Below, piece after piece: positions 25,049-34,440 of a stretch of DNA of 64,000 nt. The DNA lies in contig CAMUJF010000007.1 in NCBI GenBank assembly GCA_947089135.1, forward strand, positions 58,149 to 122,148. The letters run 5' to 3'. Source of the DNA: an uncultured Clostridia bacterium (GTDB lineage Bacteria; Bacillota; Clostridia; Oscillospirales; Ruminococcaceae). Each line of letters starts with the position of its first letter. The stretch's first letter is position 1. Below the pieces are notes generated by a model. That model saw only the letters and a program-made list of their open reading frames with translations. It was not told where the DNA came from and searched no databases. The translations under genes and the position numbers were made by a program.

Positions 25049-25711
25049 TTATTTTTGTCCGTTTGCTTCAACAGCACGTCTCCGGTCTCTCTCCATTACC
25101 TGGCAGTCAAAAATAAATCTTGCCAAACGCTCCTCCTGGGTCTGGTTCACGTCAAGGAAACGGCAGCCGTAGCCCTCGATCTCCCCGCTGTCGTTACGCT
25201 GAACGCGGAGCACCTCTATCAGCAGCTTCATTTCGCCGTCAAGGAAGTTCAGCATTACCTGATCGCCGACCTCGAAGCCGGAAGTGGACGAAAAGAAAAC
25301 TCCGCCCAGATTCAGGTTGATTATGTGAAGCTCAATGGGGTCGTCGAAAGCAAACATTTCCTCGCCCCTTATGTAGAACGGGGACAGCCCGTTCATATCC
25401 ACCATTACCTTAAAGCTCCTGCGGCGCTCCTGGAGCACCTCGCCCTCGCCCACATGAAAGTTGATCTGGTACTCGGTGCAGATATCTATTACCGTATTAT
25501 ATTTTACACGGTCGCCGTTAAAGTATTCAAAAATGACTTCGATCGGCTCTCCCTTGGAAACAAGCGGAAAATCAGTGCCCTTCAGCATAACAAGGTCTTT
25601 CCCCTTTATCTTGAAAAAATCCCTTGGAAAAGAAACGGACTTTGTTGACAAAAGCATTCTTCCTCGCTGGTTATAGACCAGCACTCTGTTTATTTTATCC
25701 TTATTTATCAT
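25049..25711 (-). CDS. PilZ domain protein, YcgR-like, cyclic di-GMP receptor
   Basis: 220 residues. N-terminal YcgR-like beta domain (residues ~10-95), then a PilZ domain with the first binding motif in QERRRSFKV (RxxxR type) near residue 98 and the second, NLNLGGVFFSS (N/DxSxxG variant, here NLGG), near residue 134; the usual Ser is replaced, which might weaken binding. Ends with CRFLDVNQTQEERLARFIF. Binds cyclic di-GMP in family members and controls motility or polysaccharide. First gene of an operon with ParA- and ComFB-like proteins, with its own promoter. Confidence 0.85.
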   Translation of the reverse strand: MINKDKINRVLVYNQRGRMLLSTKSVSFPRDFFKIKGKDLVMLKGTDFPLVSKGEPIEVIFEYFNGDRVKYNTVIDICTEYQINFHVGEGEVLQERRRSFKVMVDMNGLSPFYIRGEEMFAFDDPIELHIINLNLGGVFFSSTSGFEVGDQVMLNFLDGEMKLLIEVLRVQRNDSGEIEGYGCRFLDVNQTQEERLARFIFDCQVMERDRRRAVEANGQK

Positions 25712-25753
25712 AGGCGGTTATCCCCTTAGCCGTATATTTTTTCAATCACTTTA

Positions 25754-25782
25754 ATTATACAAAAAAAAATTGGATTTTGCAA
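25754..25782 (-). promoter_or_regulatory. Promoter of the PilZ operon
   Basis: TTGCAA (25777-25782), 17-base spacer with a T-tract, TATAAT (25754-25759). Confidence 0.75.
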
Positions 25783-25885
25783 TAGGTATTTTTCAACTTA
25801 TGAAATTTATAAAATATTGAAGGTATTTTTTGTGTAAAATACAATAAAATTTCTTCCCGTACTATACAAATGCAAAGAAAAATGC

Positions 25886-25891
25886 TATAAT
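25886..25891 (+). promoter_or_regulatory. Extended -10 promoter of the amidase-like gene
   Basis: TGCTATAAT with no clear -35, 55 bases before the ATG at 25947. It is divergent from the PilZ promoter in an AT-rich gap of about 235 bases. Confidence 0.5.
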
Positions 25892-25946
25892 AAATTAATA
25901 TTTTACGTTTAACTTTTAAGTGAAAACCTGTGAATAAAGGAGTCTT

Positions 25947-26558
25947 ATGAAAAAGAACTATTTATATATCGTCCTTACAAGGACGGGAACCGTATTTTCC
26001 AAGGCAATAGGTCTTGTGACGGGTAAAAAATACACCCACGTGTCCATAGCCTCCGACGAGCTTCTTACGCAGATGTACAGCTTCTGCCGCGACAAAAAGG
26101 ATATGCCTCTGCCCGCGGGCTTCAACAGGGAAGACCTTTTCACCGAGGTTTTCGGCGCGTGCAGGACCATACCCGGAGAGGTATACCGTATTCAAGTTAC
26201 CGACGAACAGCTTGAACGCTATAACGATGTTATTCGGCACTTTATTCTTAACCGCAAGGCCTACTCCTATGACGTGGGTGCTTTGCTGCCCATGGCGCTG
26301 CATATACCCTACAAAACGAGGAACCGCTTCGTCTGTTCGGTATGGGTGGGCTTTGTTCTGGGAAAAAGCGGCATCTGCCACAATATCGCCAAACAGCCGT
26401 CCCTTATAGAGCCGGAGGATTTCCGCGGCATTGAGGACGCGGAGCTTATCTACCGCGGAGATCTTAAAAAATACCGCAGCTACATAACAGAAATGCGCGC
26501 CGCCGCAAATATGTCCGAAAACGCGACTATACCGCTTTACAGCGACGAAACGGCGTAA
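25947..26558 (+). CDS. YiiX/YaeF-type permuted papain-like amidase
   Basis: 203 residues. The fold is a circularly permuted NlpC/P60-like peptidase: the catalytic His is in KKYTHVSIASDELLTQMYSF near residue 30 and the Cys in NRFVCSVWVGFVL near residue 130. These enzymes cleave amide or thioester bonds, often of lipids or wall peptides. No signal peptide, so cytoplasmic. A good AAAGGAG site precedes the ATG. Possibly cotranscribed with the membrane protein that follows 44 bases later. Confidence 0.72.
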   Translation: MKKNYLYIVLTRTGTVFSKAIGLVTGKKYTHVSIASDELLTQMYSFCRDKKDMPLPAGFNREDLFTEVFGACRTIPGEVYRIQVTDEQLERYNDVIRHFILNRKAYSYDVGALLPMALHIPYKTRNRFVCSVWVGFVLGKSGICHNIAKQPSLIEPEDFRGIEDAELIYRGDLKKYRSYITEMRAAANMSENATIPLYSDETA

Positions 26559-26602
26559 AATTTTATTGTCCAAAAAACATCGCACGCTTGGGGGGATCTT
26601 AG

Positions 26603-27334
26603 GTGCGCAAGATGATTAGAGTCAACGAAAAGCGTCTGAGCGCAAAATACAACAGACGCATTTTTCTGGCGTCGCTTCCCGCCGTAAGTATGCTTGTATC
26701 GCTTCTGGCGGTCGTCCTGCTTTTTGTTTCGGGAAACCGCCGCGAACTGCCTCAGGAAATGTACAGAACTATATTTTACGTGGCGTACGCCGCCTGTGCA
26801 TACGGCTTTGTGGTTTGCCTTATAGGCTCGGTTACCGAGGAGATACTGCTGCGGGCGCACAGGGAGCATACCTATATACATATTTCCGGTTCTGTAATGG
26901 TGGTATCGCAGCATACGAGAACGGTTTTCCGCGACGGAAAATGGATACACTATAAAAAAATGTGGGTGATAAAGCTTGCCGACGTAACAAACGTCGAATG
27001 CATACGCAATCACCTGACCATTACCGCCGAAGCAAGATATTTTAACGAGGACGCCTGCTGGCTCGGATACTCCGAAACCGACGACGGCATATCGTTCAAC
27101 CGGAAGTGGTACGACGCAAACGGCGGCAAAACCGTGAAAAGCGTTGAAGTCACTGACTTTTACACCTATGGCGACCGCATAGCCCGCCATATCGTCCACT
27201 GCGCCGACAAAACGCGTGAGCGGGACATCAGGCGCGAACGCTTCCGCGCGGAAATGCTGGAAATAGCCAAGGGAGTCAAACATACAGGCAAGCTGAAGGA
27301 CAGATACAAGCCGCAGAAAAAACGCTACAGGTAA
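26603..27334 (+). CDS. Membrane protein of unknown function with basic C-terminus
   Basis: 243 residues starting with GTG (GGGGGGA upstream; ATG at 26612 is an alternative). Two transmembrane segments (residues ~20-43 and ~55-75), then a cytoplasmic beta-rich region with a PH-like look (YIHISGSVMVVSQHTRTVF, IKLADVTNVECIRNHLTITA), then a strongly basic tail KLKDRYKPQKKRYR. No family recognised. Converges directly with the alanine symporter gene, whose stop is the next base. Confidence 0.65.
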   Translation: MRKMIRVNEKRLSAKYNRRIFLASLPAVSMLVSLLAVVLLFVSGNRRELPQEMYRTIFYVAYAACAYGFVVCLIGSVTEEILLRAHREHTYIHISGSVMVVSQHTRTVFRDGKWIHYKKMWVIKLADVTNVECIRNHLTITAEARYFNEDACWLGYSETDDGISFNRKWYDANGGKTVKSVEVTDFYTYGDRIARHIVHCADKTRERDIRRERFRAEMLEIAKGVKHTGKLKDRYKPQKKRYR

Positions 27335-28711
27335 TTATTTTTTACCGAATATACTTTTAGTATAATTATTTACGCACTCGACAGCCTCGCCGCTCAGAAG
27401 CAGCACCGACATAAGATTGATAACAAGCATGAACCAGTTGAGCAGATCGGCGGCTCCCCAGACTGCCGAAAGCTCCGTTACGGCTCCGAAAAAAGCCGCG
27501 GCGGTGTACAGTATCCTATAGACAAAGACCGCTTTGGAATTTCCGATTTTGAGTGCGCCGCATATATAGCAGACGCATTTTTCCCCGTAAAAGTACCAGC
27601 CCAAAAGCGTACAAACAGCAAATATCACCGTTGAAGCGGACACAAAAAACGGCGCAAAATTTCCCAGTCCGCGGCGGAAACCCTCCGTTACCATTGCCAG
27701 ACCCTCCGCTCCCGACGTGTCCGCCCCTGTCAGCAGGATAACGAACGCGGTGGCGGTACAGCATATAAGCGTATCTATAACTATCTCGGCAACAGTCCAC
27801 ATACCCATTTTCAAGGGTTCTGTGCAGCCTGTTTCCGTGTGTACCAACGCCGAGCTGCCCATGCCCGCCTCGTTGGAAAAAACTCCGCGGCGGAGTCCTA
27901 CTGTCACGGCTTTTTTTAGCGCAGAGCCTAATATTCCTCCCGCTATTTGTGAATAACCCATTGCGGATTCAAAAATTAATTTTAACACCTGAGGAATATT
28001 TTTCTCAAATAATACTATTACGCAAATTGCTCCCGCAATGTAAAAAAGAGATACTGCGGGAACTGTTTTTTCAGCAGCGGAGGCGACCTTTTTTCCTCCG
28101 CAGAAAATAACTGCACAACAAACAAGAGCAGCGGCAAATCCAGATATCAGCGGAGAAATGTGAAACTCCGACATTGCCGCCGCAAGCGCGTTTGTTTGGG
28201 TCATGTTTCCGATGCCGAATGAAGCAGCCGCGCAAGCAGCCGCGTACACGACCGCAAGCCGCGGCATTTTTGCTCCATGCGAAACGTATCCCATGGGTCC
28301 GCCTCCGAAGCGTTGGTATTTTGTTCCAAGGACATTTTCCGCAAGACCCGTAGCCGTTCCGAAAAGAGCTGATACCCACATCCAAAAGACTGCGCCGGGA
28401 CCTCCCACGGAAACTGCTGCCGCCACACCGATGATATTGCCTGTCCCCATTGAAGCCGCAAGAGCGGTCGACAATGCCTGAAACTGGGATATCCTGCCTT
28501 TTGAACCTTTGCCCGCATTCTGACCCCGCTGCTTTTTTTCAAAAAGCGTGGATTTGAAAATATGTACTATATGTATAATATTAAAGCCCTTAAAACGCAG
28601 GGTAAAATAAATACCCGTACCAAAGACCAGCGCTATTGTTCCGAATCCCCATAACATATCGTTTAGTTTATTAATAATATTACATATCGTATCATAAACT
28701 GTTTCGTGCAA
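27335..28711 (-). CDS. AGCS family alanine or glycine:cation symporter
   Basis: 458 residues, about 11 helices. Start is TTG at 28711 (TTGCACGAA) with GGAGGAA 6-7 bases upstream, consistent with the MHETVYDTI N-terminus of the family. AGCS signatures: FQALSTALAASMGTGNIIGVA, GGPGAVFWMWVSALFG, ENVLGTKYQ, and GLRRGVFSNEAGMGSSALVH. Takes up D/L-alanine or glycine with Na+. Confidence 0.94.
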   Translation of the reverse strand: MHETVYDTICNIINKLNDMLWGFGTIALVFGTGIYFTLRFKGFNIIHIVHIFKSTLFEKKQRGQNAGKGSKGRISQFQALSTALAASMGTGNIIGVAAAVSVGGPGAVFWMWVSALFGTATGLAENVLGTKYQRFGGGPMGYVSHGAKMPRLAVVYAAACAAASFGIGNMTQTNALAAAMSEFHISPLISGFAAALVCCAVIFCGGKKVASAAEKTVPAVSLFYIAGAICVIVLFEKNIPQVLKLIFESAMGYSQIAGGILGSALKKAVTVGLRRGVFSNEAGMGSSALVHTETGCTEPLKMGMWTVAEIVIDTLICCTATAFVILLTGADTSGAEGLAMVTEGFRRGLGNFAPFFVSASTVIFAVCTLLGWYFYGEKCVCYICGALKIGNSKAVFVYRILYTAAAFFGAVTELSAVWGAADLLNWFMLVINLMSVLLLSGEAVECVNNYTKSIFGKK

Positions 28712-28748
28712 AATAATTCCTCCCGCCGAAATACTTCGGAAAAGTTTT

Positions 28749-28777
28749 TGTTTTCCGGAATGTGATATACTATAATG
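28749..28777 (+). promoter_or_regulatory. Promoter of the bPH2 gene pair
   Basis: TTGTTT (28749-28754), 17-base spacer, TATAAT (28772-28777), 45 bases before the first gene. Confidence 0.65.
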
Positions 28778-28821
28778 AGTATGCAGCTTTACACAACCAA
28801 AGACAAACGAGGTTTTTTACT

Positions 28822-29319
28822 ATGAAAAAATACTATGCGGACAGAAAAAGTTTAAAATTCCTTAGAGTATTTACATTTCTTCTGATAATTTGTATAATTA
28901 TTGCATTAAAATACCTGCTGTATTTTCTTGAAGCAAGATATCCGGAGTATTTTGCCCTCCCTAAATTCACGGTGCCTGAAATAATTATTTGGATCTTTAT
29001 CGGACTGCTTGTAACAGCATATGTTATTTTCCTGATGATTATTCTGCCGCTCTGGTACCGTTCGGTGAGCTACACTCTTTCCGCAGACGAAATAATTATA
29101 CGCTCGGGAGTTTTTTTCAGCAACACGGTCTATGTGAAAATGTCATCGGTGCAGTACACCACCACAGTGTCGATGCCCCTTTCCAAATACACAAGCTTTA
29201 ACTTTTTGTTAATAAACGCATACGGCGGACGGCTTGTCATGATGTTTTTATCCCACTCCGACATGGAAGAAATTCACAAAAAAATACGCACATATCTCAG
29301 CAGCAGAGGAGGACTTTAA
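28822..29319 (+). CDS. Bacterial PH (bPH2) domain membrane protein, YdbS-like
   Basis: 165 residues from the ATG at 28822 (MKKYYADRKS), preceded by ACGAGG. Two transmembrane helices (residues ~12-32 and 52-75) followed by one bPH2 domain (YRSVSYTLSADEIIIRSGVF to DMEEIHKKIRTYL). The stop overlaps the next start (TAATG), the ydbS-ydbT arrangement of Firmicutes. YdbST protects against certain bacteriocins such as amylocyclicin in Bacillus; a similar role here is inference. Confidence 0.85.
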   Translation: MKKYYADRKSLKFLRVFTFLLIICIIIALKYLLYFLEARYPEYFALPKFTVPEIIIWIFIGLLVTAYVIFLMIILPLWYRSVSYTLSADEIIIRSGVFFSNTVYVKMSSVQYTTTVSMPLSKYTSFNFLLINAYGGRLVMMFLSHSDMEEIHKKIRTYLSSRGGL

Positions 29320-30767
29320 TGTCGCGTCAGCATAAAATCGCAATTTTAAAATATACCACCAAGAACTTCTGGATGCTTCTTATCCCTTTGGTGCGCGGTC
29401 TTGCGGCGGTGAGATTTGACGTTTACCGCTGGCTTCAGGGCGCGTACTGGGATCTGATCGTCGTTATGCTGATGATCGGATTTGCGGTTCTGAGGTGGTA
29501 TTTTGTGCGCTTTGAGGTGGGAGAAAAAGGAATTTCAGTTTCCCACGGGATTTGGGTAAGAAACGAATTTACCGTTCCATATTCCGCCATAGCCTGCGCT
29601 TCGGCGACCCGCTCACTGTGGCTGCGTCCGATACGGGCGGTGACGGTCGCACTGGATTCGGACTCCCACTCCACCCTCGGACACGGCAAAAAAGCCGATG
29701 TGGAACTCATCATTAAATTAACCGATTATACAAAGATTTACAACAATATTCCAAATAAGTCCACAAACACAAAAATTACCTACAAGGCTTCAAAAGTCAA
29801 TCTGATATTTTTTTCGCTGGTATTTTCATCCACTCTTTCGGGAGTGATATTCCTTGGAACGCTCTTTATTCAGGGAAGCCGCATCGTCGGCGATCAGCTT
29901 GAGGAACAGTTCATGAACGCCGTCAGCGGAGTGACCGAGTTTATGCAAAAAATTATTTCGGGAGTCACCCCTGCCGCCGTTGCGCTTACGCTGATATTCG
30001 CGCTGGGCTGGGGATTCTCGTTTATATCCAATCTGCTGAGGCACATCAATTTCAGGATACAGCGGTGCGGAAACGATATCACCGTTCGGAACGGATTCTT
30101 TTCAAAATGGAAATATTATGTAAACATTTCCAAGGTGAACTGCGCCGACCTGCGACAGAATCTGCTGATGAAAATATGCCGCGTAATGTCCGTCCACGTA
30201 AGCTGTACAGGCTACGGAAAGTCCAAAAACGAGATACCCGTATTCGTACCGATAACAACAAAAAAGCGTGTAATGAGTTCCATGCAGATGATGCTGCCGA
30301 GCTTTACTCTGAGTAATATTACTCTGAAAACAAAGCCCTCATATATTCTGCCGTTTCTGTGGGGACCCCTCGCAGCAGCCGTCGGACTCCCAATAGGTGC
30401 GGTAGCTGCCGCGCGGTTTTTCCCCGCATGGAGCGGCATTATAAAGTTCCTGCTGATAATGGGGGAAATTCCCTCGCTTTATCTTATCGCCGTAAAGATA
30501 ACCGCAAAGTTTACCACGGGAATAGGCTTCGGCGACGATACAATGACCCTGAAGTACTGCGCGTTTTCTCAATTTCACACCGTTATAGTACCCAAAAGCA
30601 GAATTGCATACGTAAAACTGTCCCGTACTGTTTTTCAGCGATTTAACGGCACCTGCGACGTATGGGTATACAGCCGCGGAGAAAGAGCCTCCAAGCACCG
30701 CATACGCGGCATTGATGTGAAAAAAGCGGAGGAATTATTCGGAAATTTTGAAAACAGCCGAGAATAA
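29319..30767 (+). CDS. bPH2 domain membrane protein, YdbT-like
   Basis: 482 residues. Three bPH2 units separated by helix pairs: first (FEVGEKGISVSHGIWVRNEF), second (FRIQRCGNDITVRNGFF with YVNISKVNCADLRQNLLM), third (IGFGDDTMTLKYCAFSQFHT with PKSRIAYVKLSRTVFQR). Partner of the YdbS-like protein, translationally coupled. A membrane complex with cytoplasmic PH domains. Confidence 0.87.
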   Translation: MSRQHKIAILKYTTKNFWMLLIPLVRGLAAVRFDVYRWLQGAYWDLIVVMLMIGFAVLRWYFVRFEVGEKGISVSHGIWVRNEFTVPYSAIACASATRSLWLRPIRAVTVALDSDSHSTLGHGKKADVELIIKLTDYTKIYNNIPNKSTNTKITYKASKVNLIFFSLVFSSTLSGVIFLGTLFIQGSRIVGDQLEEQFMNAVSGVTEFMQKIISGVTPAAVALTLIFALGWGFSFISNLLRHINFRIQRCGNDITVRNGFFSKWKYYVNISKVNCADLRQNLLMKICRVMSVHVSCTGYGKSKNEIPVFVPITTKKRVMSSMQMMLPSFTLSNITLKTKPSYILPFLWGPLAAAVGLPIGAVAAARFFPAWSGIIKFLLIMGEIPSLYLIAVKITAKFTTGIGFGDDTMTLKYCAFSQFHTVIVPKSRIAYVKLSRTVFQRFNGTCDVWVYSRGERASKHRIRGIDVKKAEELFGNFENSRE

Positions 30768-30966
30768 AATCACAAAACAGGGATATTCAAATGCCCGAAC
30801 GCTCAAATGGCAGTATCCTCCGAAAACGGCAATAGGTTACAAAGCGTTTACATTTTTTAAACTTTGGTTACAGCAAATGCCGCGGGAACGCCCGAATCTC
30901 ACAAACAAAACAAAAATCGTCTCTTTTTACGGTCATTTTTCATAATAATTGGCTGTAGCGACTGCC

Positions 30967-30995
30967 TTGACTTTTTTGTCGGTTTGTTGTATAAT
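30967..30995 (+). promoter_or_regulatory. Promoter of the CBS-domain gene
   Basis: TTGACT (30967-30972), 17-base spacer, TATAAT (30990-30995), leaving a leader of about 165 bases. The 30768-30966 part of the gap holds no gene that I can support. Confidence 0.75.
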
Positions 30996-31169
30996 TTTGA
31001 GTGTGTCAGTTTGGACGCGCTGTGCGCTTATCTGCGCTTATCCGCTTTTAAAGCAAACCTCCGCTGACGCTCAACCGCTTAACAATGTAATTAATTATTA
31101 ATGCAAAAACGCAAAAGCATATTTATCTGCGCAAAAACTGCAAAACTATTGACCGGAAGGAAGTTGATT

Positions 31170-32555
31170 ATGGAATCTGACGGGTATCCCCGAAGTTGGA
31201 TCATTCTTGCTGTAATACTTATCTATAAGGGATTCTGCACCGTGTGCGAATCGGCTGTTGCTGAGACCGACAGGCGAAAACTGCGCAGCTGCGAAAATTC
31301 AAAGCGCTGCCGCATTCTTGCCGATATGACGGAAAGACCCGCGCGGCTTATGACAGCGTTTTCCGTCAACAGAACTCTTACGGGCATCATAGCCGCATAT
31401 CTGGCAATGATATACTTTCTGACGCCTCTGTCGCAGGCTCTGTACGGTCTTATATACGACCCGAACGAAAAAGAAAGTCTTGCCGTAACTCCTCTGACCG
31501 ACGTTATCGCTGCGTTTGTAATAATGCTTACCACGGTTATCGTTTTTACATCGTTCTGCGAGGGTATCCCCAAAAAGATCCCCGCTGCCAAAAGCGAAAA
31601 ATTCGCGGTGTTCTGCGTGCCGTTCATAAGCATTTTGGTAACGGCTCTTACTCCGCTTACCGCGCTTTCGTCGCTTATCACCCGCCTTTTTGCCCAGCTT
31701 TTCGGAGCGAAAAGCTCTTCAGAACCCGACCTTGTCACCGAGGAAGAGATACTCATGATGGTGGACGCGGGCAATGAAACGGGCGTTATCGAGGAATCTC
31801 AGCGGGAAATGATCAACAATGTTTTTGAATTTGACGACCTTACCGTCTCCGACATAATGACTCACCGAACCGATATAACGGCGGTGGAAATGTCCGCGAA
31901 GGTGTCCGAAGTCGTGAACGCGGCAATAAGCAGCGGCTTTTCAAGAATACCGGTCTACGAGGAGACTATAGACCACATTGCAGGAATGATATGCGTAAAA
32001 GACCTGCTCTGTCTGGTAGGCTCCGAGTCCGCTGAGGATACCGAAGCCAAAAGCTTCATGCGAGACATAATATATCTGCCGGAATCCGTTCCATGCGGAG
32101 AAGCCTTTAAACGGCTGTCGTCGCGGAAAATGCAGATGGCTGCGGTAGTGGACGAATACGGCGGAACGGCCGGTCTGGTGACGATGGAGGACATCGTTGA
32201 AAAGATCGTGGGAAATATTCAGGACGAGTACGACGAGGAAGAAGCCGAGCTTACCATGATATCCGACGATACCTACGTCATTGCGGGAACTGCCGACCCT
32301 GAGGAGATACTTCCCGTTTTCGGGATAGAGCTTCCCGAGGAAAACGGCTTCGATACAATGAACGGCTTCATTGCCGAGCTGTTGGGACGTATCCCGGAAG
32401 AAAACGAAAATCCCTCCGTACAATACGGCGGAGTGCTTTTCACCGTTCTCCTTACGGAGGACAGGTGCATCATCAAGATCAAGGCAGAAATTATCAAGGA
32501 CGATACTTCAACAAATGATGAGAAGGAGAGTATGCAAAATGAAGAAAAAAATTAG
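31170..32555 (+). CDS. CNNM/CorC (hemolysin C-type) membrane protein with CBS domains
   Basis: 461 residues from the ATG at 31170 (MESDGYPRSW) with GGAAGGAAG upstream; the frame open from 31101 is not supported. N-terminal DUF21 membrane domain with three or four helices (residues ~7-190), then two CBS domains (VSDIMTHRTDITAVEMSAKV; FMRDIIYLPESVPCGEAFKRL with VVDEYGGTAGLVTMEDIVE), then a CorC/HlyC domain (YVIAGTADPEEILPVFGI). Such proteins export Mg2+ or Co2+, controlled by ATP binding to CBS. Its stop lies inside the first transglutaminase gene (17-base overlap). Confidence 0.9.
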   Translation: MESDGYPRSWIILAVILIYKGFCTVCESAVAETDRRKLRSCENSKRCRILADMTERPARLMTAFSVNRTLTGIIAAYLAMIYFLTPLSQALYGLIYDPNEKESLAVTPLTDVIAAFVIMLTTVIVFTSFCEGIPKKIPAAKSEKFAVFCVPFISILVTALTPLTALSSLITRLFAQLFGAKSSSEPDLVTEEEILMMVDAGNETGVIEESQREMINNVFEFDDLTVSDIMTHRTDITAVEMSAKVSEVVNAAISSGFSRIPVYEETIDHIAGMICVKDLLCLVGSESAEDTEAKSFMRDIIYLPESVPCGEAFKRLSSRKMQMAAVVDEYGGTAGLVTMEDIVEKIVGNIQDEYDEEEAELTMISDDTYVIAGTADPEEILPVFGIELPEENGFDTMNGFIAELLGRIPEENENPSVQYGGVLFTVLLTEDRCIIKIKAEIIKDDTSTNDEKESMQNEEKN

Positions 32556-34197
32556 TCTGATCCTTGCGTTCTTAATGGCGGCGGCAATGCTTGCCGGCTG
32601 TAAAAAGACCGACGAGGATTCGGCGGGGCTTCCCGACGTTCCGGAGAGCACCTCGTCCGTTTCGCTCACAACAATGACGGTGTCGGAATCCGAGACAGAA
32701 ACGACTACCGAAGAAACCACGACCGTTTCCGAAGAGACGACGACCGAGACAACTACCGAAAGCGAAACCGAAACAAGCGAGACCGAAACGACTACCACAG
32801 CGGCTTCCTCCGAAACAACGACCGCCGCTTCCACAACAGCCGCAAAGGCTTGGAACGAGACCGAGATCAGCGAGACTCTCTACATAAAGACCTCCTGCTA
32901 TTCAAGGACGCAGGCTATCGTAGGCTCTGAATCCGTCAAGAAATACGACGTCGGTCAGAAGATAAACATTGTGGCGGCGACCGACACGGGCTACTACAAG
33001 CTTGCCGACGGAACGTTCATCCATTCCGACTATGTGACCGACCAAAAGCCTGCGGAAGCTACAACCGCTGCCACTACAGCTCCCAAGAAACCTGAAAAGA
33101 CCGAGGAAACCACTAAAAAGCCCTCCAATAACCACCCCGTAAATTCCGCCTATACAAAGAGCTACAAGGACAGATATCCTTATCAGCAGCTCACAAGCGC
33201 CGAACAGCAGCTTTATGCCGATATCGTTGAGGCTGCGGAAAACTTTGAAATGCAGATCGACGTTTCCACTTCTCTCCCCAGCGACACTATATTTAAAGTA
33301 TACGCTCTTGTATACAATCAGGAACCGCAGCTTTTCTGGCTTTCACCCCAGGTTCCCATTTCTCTGGGCGGAATGCTCAATCTTCAGTTCGACCTTTCTC
33401 CCGAAAGGGCGGCTGAGATACAGAAGGACATCGACGCCAACGTCAGCGATGTAATGACCAAGGTAAACAGCTACACAAGCACAGTCAGCAAGCTTAAAGT
33501 AATTTACGACTGGGTCATCACGCATAATACGTTCAGTCTTCAGGGCAACTACAAGACCTGCGGCATTTACAACGGTTTGGCAGACGGCGGCGAGCTTCAG
33601 TGTCAGGGCTACGCAAAGACAGTTCTTTATCTCTGCGACGTTGCCGGCATTGAATGTATGGTGGTTACCGGAAACAACACCGAAGGAAGCACTCACGCAT
33701 GGAACGTGGTATACTGCGACAACGGCTACTATATCCTCGACACCACATGGGGAGACCCGCAGACAAATTACGGAAGAAGCAGCTATATCCGTTATAACTT
33801 CTTCCTTGCAAACGACGAAATGATCAAAAATACTCACCTTAACGTCAGCACTGTTGCAAGAAAGGGCGGCACACGCATCAAGCTCTATAATCCTCCCGCC
33901 TGCACAAAGACAGCATGCTATTACTTCAAGGCTTACAACAAGGAATACAGCGACCTTGATTCAGCGGTTCAGGCTATGTACGCCGAGTTTGACGCAGCCA
34001 TCGCCGCAGGAAAGAATGTTGTTCATATCAGGGTAACGGATCACGACCTCTGGGACGCGCTCCGCGAAACGTCGCAGTGGAGAGCATTCCAAAAATACGC
34101 CAAGAGCAAGGACAGCAGCGTAAAAGAACTTAATCAGGTAACTATGCTTACCGAAGACGTTCTCGTTGTTCAATACGATATAAAATATAACGATTAA
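32539..34197 (+). CDS. Transglutaminase-like lipoprotein 1 with SH3-like domain
   Basis: 552 residues from the ATG at 32539 (MKKKISLILAF); the open frame from 32371 lies inside the previous gene. Lipobox LAGC (Cys 21). Residues ~35-110 are a Thr/Glu/Ser linker. An SH3-like domain follows (TLYIKTSCYSRTQAIV to YYKLADGTFIHSDYV), then a second linker, then the transglutaminase core at ~320-420 with the complete triad Cys355 (QCQGYA), His386 (THAWN) and Asp401 (LDTTW). Surface enzyme; could cross-link, hydrolyse or modify peptide or glycan substrates. The only member of the array with an SH3-like domain. Confidence 0.87.
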   Translation: MKKKISLILAFLMAAAMLAGCKKTDEDSAGLPDVPESTSSVSLTTMTVSESETETTTEETTTVSEETTTETTTESETETSETETTTTAASSETTTAASTTAAKAWNETEISETLYIKTSCYSRTQAIVGSESVKKYDVGQKINIVAATDTGYYKLADGTFIHSDYVTDQKPAEATTAATTAPKKPEKTEETTKKPSNNHPVNSAYTKSYKDRYPYQQLTSAEQQLYADIVEAAENFEMQIDVSTSLPSDTIFKVYALVYNQEPQLFWLSPQVPISLGGMLNLQFDLSPERAAEIQKDIDANVSDVMTKVNSYTSTVSKLKVIYDWVITHNTFSLQGNYKTCGIYNGLADGGELQCQGYAKTVLYLCDVAGIECMVVTGNNTEGSTHAWNVVYCDNGYYILDTTWGDPQTNYGRSSYIRYNFFLANDEMIKNTHLNVSTVARKGGTRIKLYNPPACTKTACYYFKAYNKEYSDLDSAVQAMYAEFDAAIAAGKNVVHIRVTDHDLWDALRETSQWRAFQKYAKSKDSSVKELNQVTMLTEDVLVVQYDIKYND

Positions 34198-34301
34198 AAA
34201 TCAAGCATACGGGGCGGGGGTCGGATAAGCTTTCTATCTCCTGCCCCTGTATTCGTGATTAAACACAGACCAAGGCGCGCGCCCCGCCGTAAAAAGGGCT
34301 G

Positions 34302-34405
34302 ATACTAATCCCTCATTGAATTATTGGCAATCTCTTGCCGTAAAAATGCATATATCAAAATTTTTGCGGCAATTTCTTGTCAATAATTCTAATGGGGATT
34401 AGTAT
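34302..34405. repeat. Dispersed ~105-bp palindromic repeat, copy A
   Basis: Begins ATACTAATCCCTCATTG and ends with its near complement AATGGGGATTAGTAT. An inner inverted repeat (GCCGTAAAAA / TTTTTGCGGC) makes one long hairpin. Same arrangement at 46814-46918 and 61698-61802. The end is 35 bases upstream of the second transglutaminase gene. Confidence 0.85.
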
Positions 34406-34440
34406 GAAAATAAAGCGAACTTTGAAAGGAAATCAATATT

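Noticed and set aside
30768..30966. Cyclic di-AMP or cyclic di-GMP riboswitch before the CBS-domain gene
   Set aside because: Some motif-like words (CCCGAATC, GGTTACAAAGCG) occur, but the conserved cores do not, and the promoter lies downstream of them.
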